The notes under the pieces: generated by a model
What the model saw: the letters and a program-made list of their open reading frames with translations, nothing else
What the model was told of the DNA's origin: nothing
Databases searched by the model: none
Made by a program: the position numbers and the translations under genes
Assembly: GCA_947586855.1 (NCBI GenBank)
Contig: CANPXV010000006.1
Span: 1 to 64,000, forward strand
Direction of reading: 5' to 3'
From: an uncultured Clostridia bacterium
GTDB lineage: Bacteria > Bacillota > Clostridia > Christensenellales > CAG-314
Length of the DNA stretch: 64,000 nt
Shown: positions 1-10,088 of the stretch, one piece after another
How the letters are laid out: the number at the start of each line of letters is the position of its first letter
Position numbering within the stretch: the stretch's first letter is position 1

Positions 1-22
1 AAATCAGGAGGAAAAAACAACA

Positions 23-1234
23 ATGGCAAAAGCTAAATTTGACAGAAGCAAACCGCACGTCAACATTGGTACAATCGGTCACGTAGACCACGGCAAGACA
101 ACCTTGACGGCCGCCATCACGATGGTTATGGCTATGCAAGGCAAAGCAGAAGTCATGAAGTATGACGAAATCGACAAAGCCCCTGAGGAAAAAGCTCGTG
201 GTATCACGATCAACACCGCTCACGTAGAGTATCAAACAGACAAGCGTCACTATGCTCACGTTGACTGCCCCGGCCACGCCGACTATGTCAAAAACATGAT
301 CACCGGCGCCGCACAAATGGACGGTGCAATTTTGGTCGTTGCTGCTTCCGACGGACCCATGCCGCAAACCCGTGAGCACATCCTGCTCGCCCGTCAGGTT
401 GGCGTTCCCTATATCGTAGTGTTCCTCAACAAGACCGACCTTGTTGACGACGAAGAGCTGCTTGAACTTGTCGAAATGGAAGTTCGCGAGCTGCTTACCA
501 AGTACGAATTCCCCGGCGACGAGATCCCCGTTATCCGCGGCTCCGCAAAACTTGCAATGGATGCTGCCGTAGCCGGCAACACCAACCTCAACGACCCCGT
601 GTTCAAGCCTATTTTGGACTTGATGGACGCCGTAGACAACTACATCCCCACCCCCGCACGCGACACCGACAAGCCCTTCTTGATGCCTGTCGAGGACGTG
701 TTCACCATCACCGGCCGCGGCACAGTTGCCACCGGCAGAGTAGAGCGTGGTAGCGTCAAGCCCTCCGACCCCGTAGAGATCGTCGGCTTGAAGGAAGAAA
801 TCAAGACCTCCGTCGTGACGGGCGTCGAGATGTTCCGCAAATTGCTGGATGTAGCCTATGCAGGCGACAACGTTGGTCTGTTGCTGCGTGGTATCGACCG
901 CAAAGAGGTCGAGCGCGGACAAGTTATCGCCAAACCCAAGAGCGTGACCCCTCACATGGTGTTTGAAGGACAAGTTTACGTCCTCACCAAGGAAGAGGGC
1001 GGACGTCACAGCCCCTTCTTCAAGGGCTATCGTCCTCAGTTCTATTTCCGCACGACCGACGTCACCGGCTCCATCGAGCTTGACCCCGGTGTGGAAATGG
1101 TTATGCCCGGCGACCACACTCACATCAAAGTGGACCTGATCACCCCCATCGCTATGGAAGAAGGTCTCCGCTTCGCTATCCGTGAGGGCGGCCACACCGT
1201 AGGCAGCGGCGTTGTTTCCAAGATTATTTCCTAA
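23..1234 (+). CDS. tuf: Translation elongation factor Tu
   Basis: EF-Tu delivers aminoacyl-tRNA to the ribosomal A site in a GTP-dependent way. The 403-residue protein has the full family layout: GHVDHGKT P-loop near residue 19, RGITIN effector region near 60, DCPGH near 84, NKTD near 139, then the two beta-barrel domains ending [12 protein letters not shown]. An AGGAGG ribosome site lies at 7-12, so ATG at 23 is the start. The window begins just upstream, so partners such as fusA cannot be seen. A strong terminator follows directly, so tuf ends its operon. Identity is certain from motifs and length. Confidence 0.99.
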   Translation: MAKAKFDRSKPHVNIGTIGHVDHGKTTLTAAITMVMAMQGKAEVMKYDEIDKAPEEKARGITINTAHVEYQTDKRHYAHVDCPGHADYVKNMITGAAQMDGAILVVAASDGPMPQTREHILLARQVGVPYIVVFLNKTDLVDDEELLELVEMEVRELLTKYEFPGDEIPVIRGSAKLAMDAAVAGNTNLNDPVFKPILDLMDAVDNYIPTPARDTDKPFLMPVEDVFTITGRGTVATGRVERGSVKPSDPVEIVGLKEEIKTSVVTGVEMFRKLLDVAYAGDNVGLLLRGIDRKEVERGQVIAKPKSVTPHMVFEGQVYVLTKEEGGRHSPFFKGYRPQFYFRTTDVTGSIELDPGVEMVMPGDHTHIKVDLITPIAMEEGLRFAIREGGHTVGSGVVSKIIS

Positions 1235-1264
1235 TTTTGCTTGCAACCCAATTTGATAACAAAC

Positions 1265-1300
1265 AGAAGTCAACCCTTTCGCAAGGTTGACTTCTTTTTG
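1265..1300 (+). terminator. Rho-independent terminator after tuf
   Basis: An 11-bp perfect stem (AGAAGTCAACC / GGTTGACTTCT) with a 9-nt loop is followed by a T run. It lies about 30 nt after the tuf stop. Confidence 0.93.
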
Positions 1301-1371
1301 ATTATACGAGTTCCGACCAAAAGCAAATATCGGCTTTTGCGGTGCAAATTGCGCAAATGTGCGGCATAGGG

Positions 1372-1400
1372 TTGCCAAACAGGCAATTTTTTGGTAAGAT
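1372..1400 (+). promoter_or_regulatory. Candidate sigma-A promoter for the DUF1538/PII operon
   Basis: TTGCCA, 17-nt spacer, TAAGAT. The -35 box is also the left arm of a small inverted repeat (TTGCC-N5-GGCAA) followed by six T, so it could instead be a weak terminator of upstream readthrough. The start codon is 30 nt downstream of the -10. Confidence 0.5.
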
Positions 1401-1429
1401 ATAGGTGAAAAAATCGGAGAAAAATCGGC

Positions 1430-2956
1430 TTGTTTAGGTTACTGTGGAACAAAATCAAAGAGGCAATCATCTCGGTGCTACCCGTCGTGGCGATAGTGCT
1501 CATTTTGTGCGCTACGCCGCTTGTGGATTTGTCCGCCAAGGAGATTGCCGTTTTTGTTGTATCGGCGGCGCTGCTGATTTTGGGCATTGGGCTGTTCAAT
1601 CTGGGGGCGGATCTGGCCATGTCTCCCATGGGAGAGTACATCGGCAGCGGCCTCACCAAGTCCAAAAAGATGTCGGTGCTGCTTGTTGTCAGCTTTGCCA
1701 TGGGCATGTTGATAACGGTGGCCGAGCCCGATTTGTCCGTGCTGGCGTCGCAAATTTCGCAAAAGGTCAACCCCACGCTGCTGATAGTTTCGGTGGCGGT
1801 GGGCGTGGGCGCTTTTTTGCTGATCGGCGTGTTGAAGATACTGTTCAAAAAATCCGTTTCGTCTATGTTGTTGTTCTTTTACATGACGATGTTTGCGCTG
1901 GTGGCTTTGCTGGCAGAAAGCGGCAATTTCGACTTCTTGGCGCTGGGTTTTGACAGCGGCGGCGTCACCACGGGGCCTATCACTGCGCCCTTTATCATAG
2001 CGGTGGGCGTGGGCATTGCGGGGTCTATCGGCGGCCGCAACTCGGGCGAAAATTCCTTTGGCCTGTTGGCGCTTTGTTCCATTGGCCCGATACTTGTGGT
2101 GATGTTGCTTGGGCTGACGGGCAGCGGCAGCATGGATTACGCCGTCAACCCCGACACTTACGCCGTAAAAGACAACATTTTTGCGGAATTTTTTGCGGAA
2201 ATGTGGCAAGTTGTCAAGGAAGTGGGCCTGGCGCTGATACTGATTTACGCCGCATTCAACATTTTGCAGCTGGTCTGTCTCAAATTGCCGGCCGCCCGCA
2301 CCAAGCGCATTGCCGTGGGCATGGGCTTCACTTTTGTGGGGCTGGTGATATTTTTGACGGCGGTTTCGGTGGGTTTTTTGCCGATCGGATTCAAGCTGGG
2401 AGAGCAAATTGCCCGCAAGAGCTGGGTGCTGGTGCCGATCGGTCTGGTGCTGGGCATGTTGGTGGTGCTGGCCGAGCCTGCCGTGCACGTGCTCAACAAG
2501 CAGGTGGAGGAAGTAACCAACCGTGCCATAACCAAAAAGTCCATGATGATAGCCCTGTCGCTGGGCGTGGGCGTTTCCATAGGTTTGTCTATGCTGCGCA
2601 TATGGCTGGATTTCTCCATTTTGTACTACGTTATCCCCGGGTATATCATTTCGCTGGGGCTAAGCTTCTTTGTGCCGCCCATCTACACCGCAATAGCGTT
2701 CGACAGCGGCGGCGTGGCAAGCGGCCCCCTCACGTCCACGTTTATCCTGCCTTTTGCAATAGGCGCCTGCCTCACCTGTCAGGGCGAAAGCAAAATATTG
2801 ACGGACGCCTTCGGCATAGTGGCAATGGTGGCCATGACGCCCCTCATCACCATACAGCTGTTGGGATTCAGGGCGGTGGTGGCCCGCAGTGTGCGGCGTA
2901 AAGTGGCGCAGCACCGTATCATTTCCGCAGATTACGGTCAAATCATCAATTTTTAG
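1430..2956 (+). CDS. DUF1538 family multi-pass membrane protein (duplicated domain)
   Basis: A 508-residue hydrophobic protein with about a dozen predicted membrane spans. The signature FDSGGVTTGPITAPF near residue 180 recurs as FDSGGVASGPLTSTF near 425, and AEPDLSVLASQI pairs with AEPAVHVLNKQV, so the protein is two tandem DUF1538 units. The family is thought to be a transporter or channel, but the substrate is not established. The start is TTG at 1430 with CGGAGA about 9 nt upstream. Two PII-like genes follow within a few bases, which implies gating or regulation by a nucleotide-sensing PII protein; that role is inferred. Confidence 0.85.
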   Translation: MFRLLWNKIKEAIISVLPVVAIVLILCATPLVDLSAKEIAVFVVSAALLILGIGLFNLGADLAMSPMGEYIGSGLTKSKKMSVLLVVSFAMGMLITVAEPDLSVLASQISQKVNPTLLIVSVAVGVGAFLLIGVLKILFKKSVSSMLLFFYMTMFALVALLAESGNFDFLALGFDSGGVTTGPITAPFIIAVGVGIAGSIGGRNSGENSFGLLALCSIGPILVVMLLGLTGSGSMDYAVNPDTYAVKDNIFAEFFAEMWQVVKEVGLALILIYAAFNILQLVCLKLPAARTKRIAVGMGFTFVGLVIFLTAVSVGFLPIGFKLGEQIARKSWVLVPIGLVLGMLVVLAEPAVHVLNKQVEEVTNRAITKKSMMIALSLGVGVSIGLSMLRIWLDFSILYYVIPGYIISLGLSFFVPPIYTAIAFDSGGVASGPLTSTFILPFAIGACLTCQGESKILTDAFGIVAMVAMTPLITIQLLGFRAVVARSVRRKVAQHRIISADYGQIINF

Positions 2957-2965
2957 GTGGAAAAA

Positions 2966-3379
2966 ATGTCTCATTTGCAAACAACACACAACCATGCAGA
3001 GCACGCCGAGGCCAAGGCCAAGCGTCACCCTGCCAAGGCGGCCCCGCCCCTTGCCCCGCACAAACTTTTGCTGCTGGTGACGGTCATTCCTCGGCGCAAA
3101 GCCGATTTCTATTTGGACCTGCTGCAAAGCTTTGAGGTAAACATGCAGTTGGAGGCCTCCGCCTTTGGCACCGCCACCGAAGTGTTTGGGTTTTTGGACG
3201 CCGACAGAGAAAAACAGGCGCTGTTTTCCGTCATCAGAGAGGACAACGCCGAAAACGCTCTTGCCGCATTGGAGGACAAATTTTCCTCCATACGGGGCGG
3301 CAAAGGCATTGCGTTTACGGTGCCGTTCAGCAGCATGGTGGGCGTGTTGTCCTATCAATTTTTGAGTAACAAACGGTAG
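2966..3379 (+). CDS. PII-like signalling protein with His/Lys-rich N-terminal tail
   Basis: About 137 residues. The core (roughly 35-137) has PII-like alternation and ends GGKGIAFTVPFSSMVGV, matching the C-loop region of the next gene (GQGIAFTLPVNDVVGL). The first 33 residues are a low-complexity extension rich in His, Lys and Ala. The ORF track begins at GTG 2957, but AGGTGG at 2955-2960 sits correctly for ATG 2966, so that start is preferred. It is almost contiguous with the DUF1538 gene. A regulatory partner of that transporter is likely; direct ligand binding is not demonstrable here. Confidence 0.75.
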   Translation: MSHLQTTHNHAEHAEAKAKRHPAKAAPPLAPHKLLLLVTVIPRRKADFYLDLLQSFEVNMQLEASAFGTATEVFGFLDADREKQALFSVIREDNAENALAALEDKFSSIRGGKGIAFTVPFSSMVGVLSYQFLSNKR

Positions 3380-3387
3380 GTGATCAT

Positions 3388-3795
3388 ATGTCAAGCAAAT
3401 ACGAACTTGTTTTTTGCGTGGTAAACAACGGCTATTCCGAGACGGTCATGTCCAGCGCCCGTGCAGCAGGCGCCAAGGGCGGCACCGTCATCACGGCTAC
3501 GGGCACGGCCAACCCCAAGGCGGAAAGTTTCTTTGGGGTGACAATCGTCCCCAACAAGGAAATTGTGCTCATCTTGGTGGACAAGGACATAAAGGAGGCC
3601 GTTTTGCACAACCTGTACAGGGATGTGGGGCTGAAAACGGCCGGTCAGGGCATTGCCTTTACGCTGCCCGTCAACGACGTTGTGGGGCTTACCCCCGCAC
3701 AATTGTCTCAGCCGCCCGCCGAAACGGAACACGCCGCAGACAACGCCGAGCACAATGCCGAGCAGCCTGCGCCCTCCGAAAGCAAGCCAAGCTGA
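3388..3795 (+). CDS. PII family (GlnB/GlnK-like) regulator with acidic C-terminal tail
   Basis: A 135-residue protein. The segment GAKGGTVITATGTA (about residues 28-41) resembles the PII T-loop base, and GQGIAFTLPVNDVVGL near 90-105 resembles the PII C-terminal nucleotide-binding strand. A tail of about 25 residues, rich in Glu, Asp, Ala and Pro, follows. AGGTGA precedes ATG 3388. It is third in the operon after DUF1538 and the other PII-like gene. PII proteins are trimers that bind ATP/ADP and sometimes 2-oxoglutarate, and often plug transporters. The cognate target is probably the DUF1538 protein (inferred from synteny). Confidence 0.85.
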   Translation: MSSKYELVFCVVNNGYSETVMSSARAAGAKGGTVITATGTANPKAESFFGVTIVPNKEIVLILVDKDIKEAVLHNLYRDVGLKTAGQGIAFTLPVNDVVGLTPAQLSQPPAETEHAADNAEHNAEQPAPSESKPS

Positions 3796-3819
3796 CCTCG
3801 TGCGCCTTGTATCCGCAAG

Positions 3820-3852
3820 CCTTCTCCCTGCAAAGGTGAGAGGGTTTTTTGT
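3820..3852 (+). terminator. Terminator after the DUF1538/PII operon
   Basis: TCTCCCT-GCAA-AGGTGAGA pairs with a one-base bulge and is followed by GGG and a T6 run. A TTTTCCGACCAAGC string resembling the edge of the dispersed repeats at 37.7 and 55.9 kb follows directly. Confidence 0.7.
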
Positions 3853-3908
3853 TTTCCGACCAAGCAAAAAGCAATTGCAACGGCAATTTGGCGCATAGTA
3901 CTAAACGC

Positions 3909-3937
3909 TTGACAATTATCGGCATATTCTATACAAT
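3909..3937 (+). promoter_or_regulatory. Sigma-A type promoter for the giant lipoprotein
   Basis: Consensus TTGACA, 17-nt spacer, TACAAT. The start codon of the lipoprotein lies 55 nt downstream of the -10, preceded by AAAGGAG. Confidence 0.85.
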
Positions 3938-3992
3938 GTAAAATGAGAATTTATAATCCCATTTATGCCCATTTTGGCAGAAAGGAGATAGC

Positions 3993-6900
3993 ATGAAACT
4001 TAATAGATATTTTTTGATAATTTTGCTTGTCGTCTGCTTGTCGTTTGGCACATTTATGCTGGCGGCGTGCAAAGATACCGATACAGCCACACTCAAATTG
4101 GACGTGGGGCAGGGCGGCACTTTGCAGCAGACGGAGTTGGAGGTGGAAGTAGGCGCCAACCTTGCGGACGTCGTCAAGGACATCGCACCCACAACGGTGC
4201 AGGGCGTCACCTTCGATGGGTGGTACAAGGATGGCGTTGCGCTTTCCGCCGAGGACACCATGCCCGAGGAGGGCCTCACTCTCACCGCCCGATACAAAAC
4301 AAACTACACGGTAAAGGCCTTCCGTTCGGATGGTCAGGGCAACTATCCCACCGAGCCCTTTGCAACAGATTCGGGCACGGGCTATCTGGGCGAGCCGCTC
4401 ACCATCGATGTCTCGGCCTACGCAGCCTACGGCACGTTGGATAGCGCTCGCAGCACAACGTCCGTGGATAAGTTGGCTGCCAATCATGTGTTCAACGTAT
4501 ACTTTGCGGGCGAGACCGTCCGTATCAATCTCAACGTCAACCGCAGCGGCGAATCGGCCACAATGGCCGGTATCGACGTGGTGCGGGGCGACATCGTAAC
4601 CTTGCCCGACGGCAACGACTTCGGTCTGGATAGCAGCTTGCGTTTCGAGGGCTGGTCCACAAAGGCCGATGGACAGGTAGAGTACGCCGTGGGCGATCAA
4701 TACGACACCATATTGATGGGTGCAGGCAAGTACAGCGTCACAATGTATGCCGTGTGGCAGCAGGCCGCAACCGACGTGTTTGGCGGGGGCGACTACCTGT
4801 TTGTTTCGTCGGTGGATAACGGCACTGTGTATCTGCGCCGCAAAGGTCTGGACGAAAAAACCGGCACAATCGACGCTGCAACGGGCGTGTTCTCCTTCAA
4901 AGAAGGGGATAGCACCATATTGGAAGGCAAAATTGTGGGCAACCAATTTTACTACTTCCAAAAGCTGGCCGAGCAGGATATAACCAACGGCTCTGCCAAC
5001 GGAGAAAAAATTGTCTTTCACGAAGGCAACAGCATAACGCTGCACAACTACAAACCGCAGGGTGCCACCGAGGGCAAAAACGTCAACGGCACCTTCGATA
5101 TCGACTTCCTCACGGGCGAATATGTGTTCAATTCCGCTGAGGTAAGCTTCCACTTTACGGTAAACATTCAAACGGACGCCGAGGGCAACCGCTCGCTGGT
5201 GTTCAACCGCCCGTCCGACCCCGATGCGGCAGGTTTCTACCTGTACAAGGATAATTCCGGCAACAGCAACGTTCTGTATCTGGATGGCATGATAGACGCC
5301 AACGGCATTGGCGGCGCCATGTTGTATTCGATAGTCGACGGCAAGCTGACGGCCACTATGGCAGCCTACTACTACGACTACGAGGACCTTGTGTACATGA
5401 ACGACGGCACCATGAAGGACGTCTACCTGTTCGACCAAGAAACATTTGTGCTCATCACGCCCTCCTCGCAGGCCATGTTCCTGTTCCGCCTGACGGAAGG
5501 CAAACAGGACGCTATCGACGGCCAGGCCATCAAGGGCACCTATCAGGTATCCGACGGCTACAACGGCCACTTCTTCGGCGACGCCATGGACGAAGAGCCC
5601 GATTTGCTGTTGGACGGCTTCGGCAATGCCAAGATCAAGCAAAATAGCGGCTATGCAAACGGCACCTATGCGGCCAAAACCAAGGTTTTGCAGATGGAGG
5701 AATACGGCGAGTACTACAATTGGACGGACAGCTGGATAGAGCTGACCGTCGGCAACACAACCACAGTCGAAAGGCTGGTAGACAACATTTTGCCGCTGCA
5801 CTCCAAGGTGGACCATGCCCCGCAAATGATCAAGTGGGCAAGCACCAACCCCGTTTCCAAGGTGTATGCCGGCGCAACCAATGTTGTCAACGTCTGGATC
5901 TACGACAGCACGGTGGTGGGGGCCTACATTCTGGCGGAGCACAGTGACGCAGCCCACGGCACCTACTACGAGACGCTGGACAGGGGCGAAATCACCGTTG
6001 TGGACGCCGCAAGCAAGCTGTACAAATTCCAAAGCAACCTCTACACCGACGTCACCAACTTCTGGGAGTTCAGATATGTCGGCAACGACGTGGAGACCAC
6101 TGTCCCCGGTGCGGAGTCCTTTACCGCTACGGACGCAAAGGGCGTCACGCTGGCAGTGGACAAGTGGGGCACGCTGACCTACAACAACGTTCAGTACAAC
6201 TTCGACAAGTGGCAGCTTACTGCTATGAGCGCCAACATCTACGGCGACAGCAAGGATGGCTTCTATTTGGAGTTCTACCACTTCACGCCCGAGGGCGCCC
6301 GGGAAGAAACTGTCATCAACGTGTACGTTGCCGTGCATGTCGAGGACGACGACTCCCTGCAATACACCCGCTCCATTGTGGAAAAAGCCCCCGTGGATAT
6401 CATCTGGAAACAGTTCTACGGGCAGGACGACTACTTCGACAAGTTCTATATGCTGGACGCCACAACCGGCGCCATTGGCATGCTAAGCGGCGACGGGTCG
6501 CACTCCTTTACCATGTATGGCACGGTTGCCTACGACGATACCGCCAAGGAGTACTCCTTCGACATCGACAACGACATGTTGGATGACTACATCTCGGTTA
6601 TCGGCGAGCAAAATCGAGAGTATGTCGAGTCCTATGCGCATTTCAAGTTCAAATATGCGCAGGATAACTCTGCCATCATCAAGTACATCTATCAATTGGA
6701 GGCCACGGGCAGCGACGGCACGCAATTCAAGGCGGATGGCTACGGCAACGCAACTTATATCCCCAAGGGCGGCCAACCCATCGAGGGCAGCTACGAAACG
6801 ATAGACTATTACAGCAAGTACTACTTTGAGTTTACCTCTTCCGACGGCAAAGAACATCACTTCATTTCGGTACTGTACGACGCCGAGGACAACCCCAACG

Positions 6901-9900
6901 AGGTGCTGGTGGATACGGACGAGGGCGGCGTGTACTATCTGATAGACTCCGACGGCTACATCTACCTCAACGACTACATTGTGTTGTTGGGCGACAGAGT
7001 GTCCCCTGCAGAGGGCACCCAAGGCAAAGCGGGCACGGTGGTGTACGGCTCCTATATGGGCACCTACCAAAAAACCGACACCAAGGTCAGCTACTTCGAC
7101 ATCGAGTACACGTGGACGGAGTATCACCTTGTGTTGGATACCGTCGACCCCGAAACGCACAAGCCCACCAAGACGGAGCGCAACATCATCACCTCCACTG
7201 TGGAGTTCGGCCCCGACCAGGAACACCTGACGGCTCGCCGCTGCTTTGTGGAGCGCATGGACCCGCAGGCAGGCAGAGATTTTGTCGTGTTGGACTCCGA
7301 CGGGACCGAAATCGGCACCATCCACGGCGACGGTTACAACGACAGCGAATTCCACTACGGCGATGTGGTGTATTTTGGTCTGATCGGTATCGGCGTGATC
7401 AAAGATCAGGTATCTCCGCTGCAAATCGACTACGATTGGGATGACGATTGGGAGCACGGCAAGCAAGTCATATTCCGCTCTACCTACTACATCACCAACA
7501 GTGCGGCCTATCTTGCCACCAACGAGTTCCTCTTCGATATAGGCACCGATGGCAAAATTGTGCTGAGAGACAGCCTCAACGCCACCTACGGCCTGTACGA
7601 AAACGGCAACATCACGCAAAACACCATGTATCTGGATGGCCACGGCCACGCCACTTTGAAGGACGAGCAGGACAGAGTGATAGAAACGGGCACCTACACC
7701 GAGATACCCAGCCTTGATTGCTTCCTGTACACTCCCGACAACAAAGACAACACCCCCTTCCGCTTTGGTCTGGCCGGCATGAGCTTTGCCGAGGATATGT
7801 GGTATGTCTACTACCGCATGGAGGATGAGCGTATCTATGTTGCGGACGATTGGTCCGTGTTGGCGCTGGGCTCCATACGAGAGGACGACCAATTCGGCTA
7901 CATCAACGGCCTGTATATTGACGCCAGAGGCAACGTCAGCGGCGGATTTTACAGTCAGCTGGCCGATGACGTGGTGCGCTTCGACTTCGGCGACGGCACC
8001 TACGGCTTCTACGACATCACAGCGGATAGCTTTGTGGTCAACAGCGACAGGTTTATCATACGCAACGGCACGCTTGTGGCCTATCAAGGGCCCAGCATCA
8101 TCACAGACTTGGTGATACCCGACGGCGTCACGGCTATCGGTGCAAACGCCTTTGCCAATGTGTACAGATTGGGCGGCAAGGCGTACGAATTTGACCTCAA
8201 CGATGTGGAACGTATCGAGGACTACGCATTCTTTGGCGTGCACGAGTTTTCGGTGCCCACGATCCAATCGGACAAGGTTACCTATGTGGGCAACTACGCA
8301 TTCTATTCTCCCTATTCGCTGGTAGGTTTGGCCACCGAGGACTTGCCCTTCTCCTGGTTGGTAAACGTCAATTTGCCCAACGCAACCTACATTGGCAACT
8401 ACGCATTTAACGGTTGCAACCAGATGAACACCGGCGTCGTCTATCTGGAAAAGGTAGAGTTTATCGGCTACTCGGCATTTTCGCACAACGTATTTCCCGA
8501 CGAAGATGACAAGATGAAGCTGGATCTGACCTATGCCGACGTCTCCAAGATAAGCATGGATCGCAACGCCTTCCTGCCCGGTCCCAACACCGATTTGCCC
8601 GGCCTGCCCGTGGTGATCTGGGTGAGGGACGATGCCGCCAAACAGGCCACCTCCAAGTGGTATCAGGCTATTCAGGATTGCGTCGTCGTCAAGGCGTCCT
8701 CCGTGCAGGGTCTGGGCTACTTCGACTTTGCCTCGGGCGACTATCTGGAATTCGGCGCCCTCAACGGCGACAACGGCGTTGTCAGCTACTACACCTACGA
8801 CAAAGGCAACTACACCCTCAGCACGTCCGCAGCAAGCTATGCCCCCACCGACGAATATGGCGTGGTGCAACTTACCGTCGGCGGCGCCAAGGTCAATGTG
8901 GATGTCAGAGACGTCAGTATCAAGGTGGGCAACAAGACCTTCTTGCGCAACGGCGACACCCACAAGTTTGAGGTGACGGACGAGGACGGCAAGAAAGTCA
9001 ACTTTATGATCAGCTTCAATGTGAGCGCTCAGGTAGGCGTGATGGGCGCCAGCGTGGAGTTCACCGTCAACACGGCAATCTACGACGGCCACATTGCCGC
9101 CTCTGCAAGAGTTGACCTGGCAGACTACACCTGCGGATTCAGTTACAGCGAGGGCGACGATATATTCAACGTTGTCGTCAACATGCACAATTGGACCTCG
9201 TCGAGCATCCCCTACGGCATCACCGTTTACAGTGCCGACGGAAACTATCGTGCCGACCTTTCCTATCCGTACGGAGACAGCTACTTGTACATGGATCTCT
9301 ATGCTTTGGACAACGGCGAGTACAGTGTGCTGGTAAACAGCGGCCGATATAATTCGGACAATGATGTCTGGACGGGATCCCGCAGCACCTCGACAGCGGT
9401 GTACAACTACACTGTAACCTACAACGCTTCCACAAACCAAATCGAAGTGGAAGTTGCGATCCTGTTCTTGCTGCCTATCACCACCGAGGACGGCGAGTAC
9501 CGTGTGACCTTCGAATACACAGCTGCGTCCAAAGACAGAATGGTGGGTGTGTATAGCTTCGAGAGAAGAGTCAGCGGCGACACCTACGAATACATCATCA
9601 ACCCGAGAGACCCGATTTACGGCGTCAGAGTGTCAAGCACCGACCGGCTCAACAAGTTCGAGATCGTCAGCGGCACCCCGCAAAATCAGGACAAGTGGAC
9701 AGTGGTGTACACGCCCGCCGCCGACGGCAAGGCCGCAACGGTAACAGTTGAGCTTGTCAGATCCTTTGTTATCACTGTTCAATCGGATCACCAAGATGGC
9801 GAAAACTACATCGAGGTCCGTGTGCTTGCCGATTCGACGGGCGCAATACTCAATATCGGCGACGAATTTACGGTGTACACCAGAACTTCGGGCGGATACG

Positions 9901-10061
9901 ACCACTTCTCCTATGTGATCAGACAAGATAGCATCAAGAATCTTGGCAACAACACATTTGAGTTCAGCGATTTCAGCGGACAGCATGTGTACACAGTCAC
10001 CTTTACCGTGACGGGCGAGGGCGACAACAGGAAATACTCCTGCACATACACCGTCAAGTAA
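3993..10061 (+). CDS. Giant surface lipoprotein with InlB-like, beta-repeat and BspA-type LRR regions
   Basis: A 2022-residue protein with a lipoprotein signal peptide: charged MKLNRY, a hydrophobic core, then the lipobox LAAC, giving lipidated Cys27. An InlB/Listeria-Bacteroides type repeat (FDGWYKDG) follows near residue 75 and FEGWSTKADG near 220. The middle is a long beta-rich region with repeated DG[FYH]G[NH]A strings near residues 550, 912 and 1215. A short BspA-type leucine-rich segment (IPDGVTAIGANAFANV, IGNYAFNGC) lies near 1372-1530, and the last 450 residues are beta-rich. It probably acts outside the membrane in binding or adhesion. It has its own promoter and terminator and lies upstream of the protease/Opp operon. 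No catalytic motif was recognised. Confidence 0.85.
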   Translation: MKLNRYFLIILLVVCLSFGTFMLAACKDTDTATLKLDVGQGGTLQQTELEVEVGANLADVVKDIAPTTVQGVTFDGWYKDGVALSAEDTMPEEGLTLTARYKTNYTVKAFRSDGQGNYPTEPFATDSGTGYLGEPLTIDVSAYAAYGTLDSARSTTSVDKLAANHVFNVYFAGETVRINLNVNRSGESATMAGIDVVRGDIVTLPDGNDFGLDSSLRFEGWSTKADGQVEYAVGDQYDTILMGAGKYSVTMYAVWQQAATDVFGGGDYLFVSSVDNGTVYLRRKGLDEKTGTIDAATGVFSFKEGDSTILEGKIVGNQFYYFQKLAEQDITNGSANGEKIVFHEGNSITLHNYKPQGATEGKNVNGTFDIDFLTGEYVFNSAEVSFHFTVNIQTDAEGNRSLVFNRPSDPDAAGFYLYKDNSGNSNVLYLDGMIDANGIGGAMLYSIVDGKLTATMAAYYYDYEDLVYMNDGTMKDVYLFDQETFVLITPSSQAMFLFRLTEGKQDAIDGQAIKGTYQVSDGYNGHFFGDAMDEEPDLLLDGFGNAKIKQNSGYANGTYAAKTKVLQMEEYGEYYNWTDSWIELTVGNTTTVERLVDNILPLHSKVDHAPQMIKWASTNPVSKVYAGATNVVNVWIYDSTVVGAYILAEHSDAAHGTYYETLDRGEITVVDAASKLYKFQSNLYTDVTNFWEFRYVGNDVETTVPGAESFTATDAKGVTLAVDKWGTLTYNNVQYNFDKWQLTAMSANIYGDSKDGFYLEFYHFTPEGAREETVINVYVAVHVEDDDSLQYTRSIVEKAPVDIIWKQFYGQDDYFDKFYMLDATTGAIGMLSGDGSHSFTMYGTVAYDDTAKEYSFDIDNDMLDDYISVIGEQNREYVESYAHFKFKYAQDNSAIIKYIYQLEATGSDGTQFKADGYGNATYIPKGGQPIEGSYETIDYYSKYYFEFTSSDGKEHHFISVLYDAEDNPNEVLVDTDEGGVYYLIDSDGYIYLNDYIVLLGDRVSPAEGTQGKAGTVVYGSYMGTYQKTDTKVSYFDIEYTWTEYHLVLDTVDPETHKPTKTERNIITSTVEFGPDQEHLTARRCFVERMDPQAGRDFVVLDSDGTEIGTIHGDGYNDSEFHYGDVVYFGLIGIGVIKDQVSPLQIDYDWDDDWEHGKQVIFRSTYYITNSAAYLATNEFLFDIGTDGKIVLRDSLNATYGLYENGNITQNTMYLDGHGHATLKDEQDRVIETGTYTEIPSLDCFLYTPDNKDNTPFRFGLAGMSFAEDMWYVYYRMEDERIYVADDWSVLALGSIREDDQFGYINGLYIDARGNVSGGFYSQLADDVVRFDFGDGTYGFYDITADSFVVNSDRFIIRNGTLVAYQGPSIITDLVIPDGVTAIGANAFANVYRLGGKAYEFDLNDVERIEDYAFFGVHEFSVPTIQSDKVTYVGNYAFYSPYSLVGLATEDLPFSWLVNVNLPNATYIGNYAFNGCNQMNTGVVYLEKVEFIGYSAFSHNVFPDEDDKMKLDLTYADVSKISMDRNAFLPGPNTDLPGLPVVIWVRDDAAKQATSKWYQAIQDCVVVKASSVQGLGYFDFASGDYLEFGALNGDNGVVSYYTYDKGNYTLSTSAASYAPTDEYGVVQLTVGGAKVNVDVRDVSIKVGNKTFLRNGDTHKFEVTDEDGKKVNFMISFNVSAQVGVMGASVEFTVNTAIYDGHIAASARVDLADYTCGFSYSEGDDIFNVVVNMHNWTSSSIPYGITVYSADGNYRADLSYPYGDSYLYMDLYALDNGEYSVLVNSGRYNSDNDVWTGSRSTSTAVYNYTVTYNASTNQIEVEVAILFLLPITTEDGEYRVTFEYTAASKDRMVGVYSFERRVSGDTYEYIINPRDPIYGVRVSSTDRLNKFEIVSGTPQNQDKWTVVYTPAADGKAATVTVELVRSFVITVQSDHQDGENYIEVRVLADSTGAILNIGDEFTVYTRTSGGYDHFSYVIRQDSIKNLGNNTFEFSDFSGQHVYTVTFTVTGEGDNRKYSCTYTVK

Positions 10062-10088
10062 GCAACAATCCACAACACACAAACACAC

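Noticed and set aside
3963-6362. 799-residue minus-strand ORF
   Set aside because: Antisense shadow of the giant lipoprotein gene, caused by its codon bias. No ribosome site or recognisable domain, while the plus strand has a signal peptide, promoter and domains.
6483-9440. 985-residue minus-strand ORF
   Set aside because: Antisense shadow of the same lipoprotein gene, with low-complexity His/Val/Gln-rich content and no domain.
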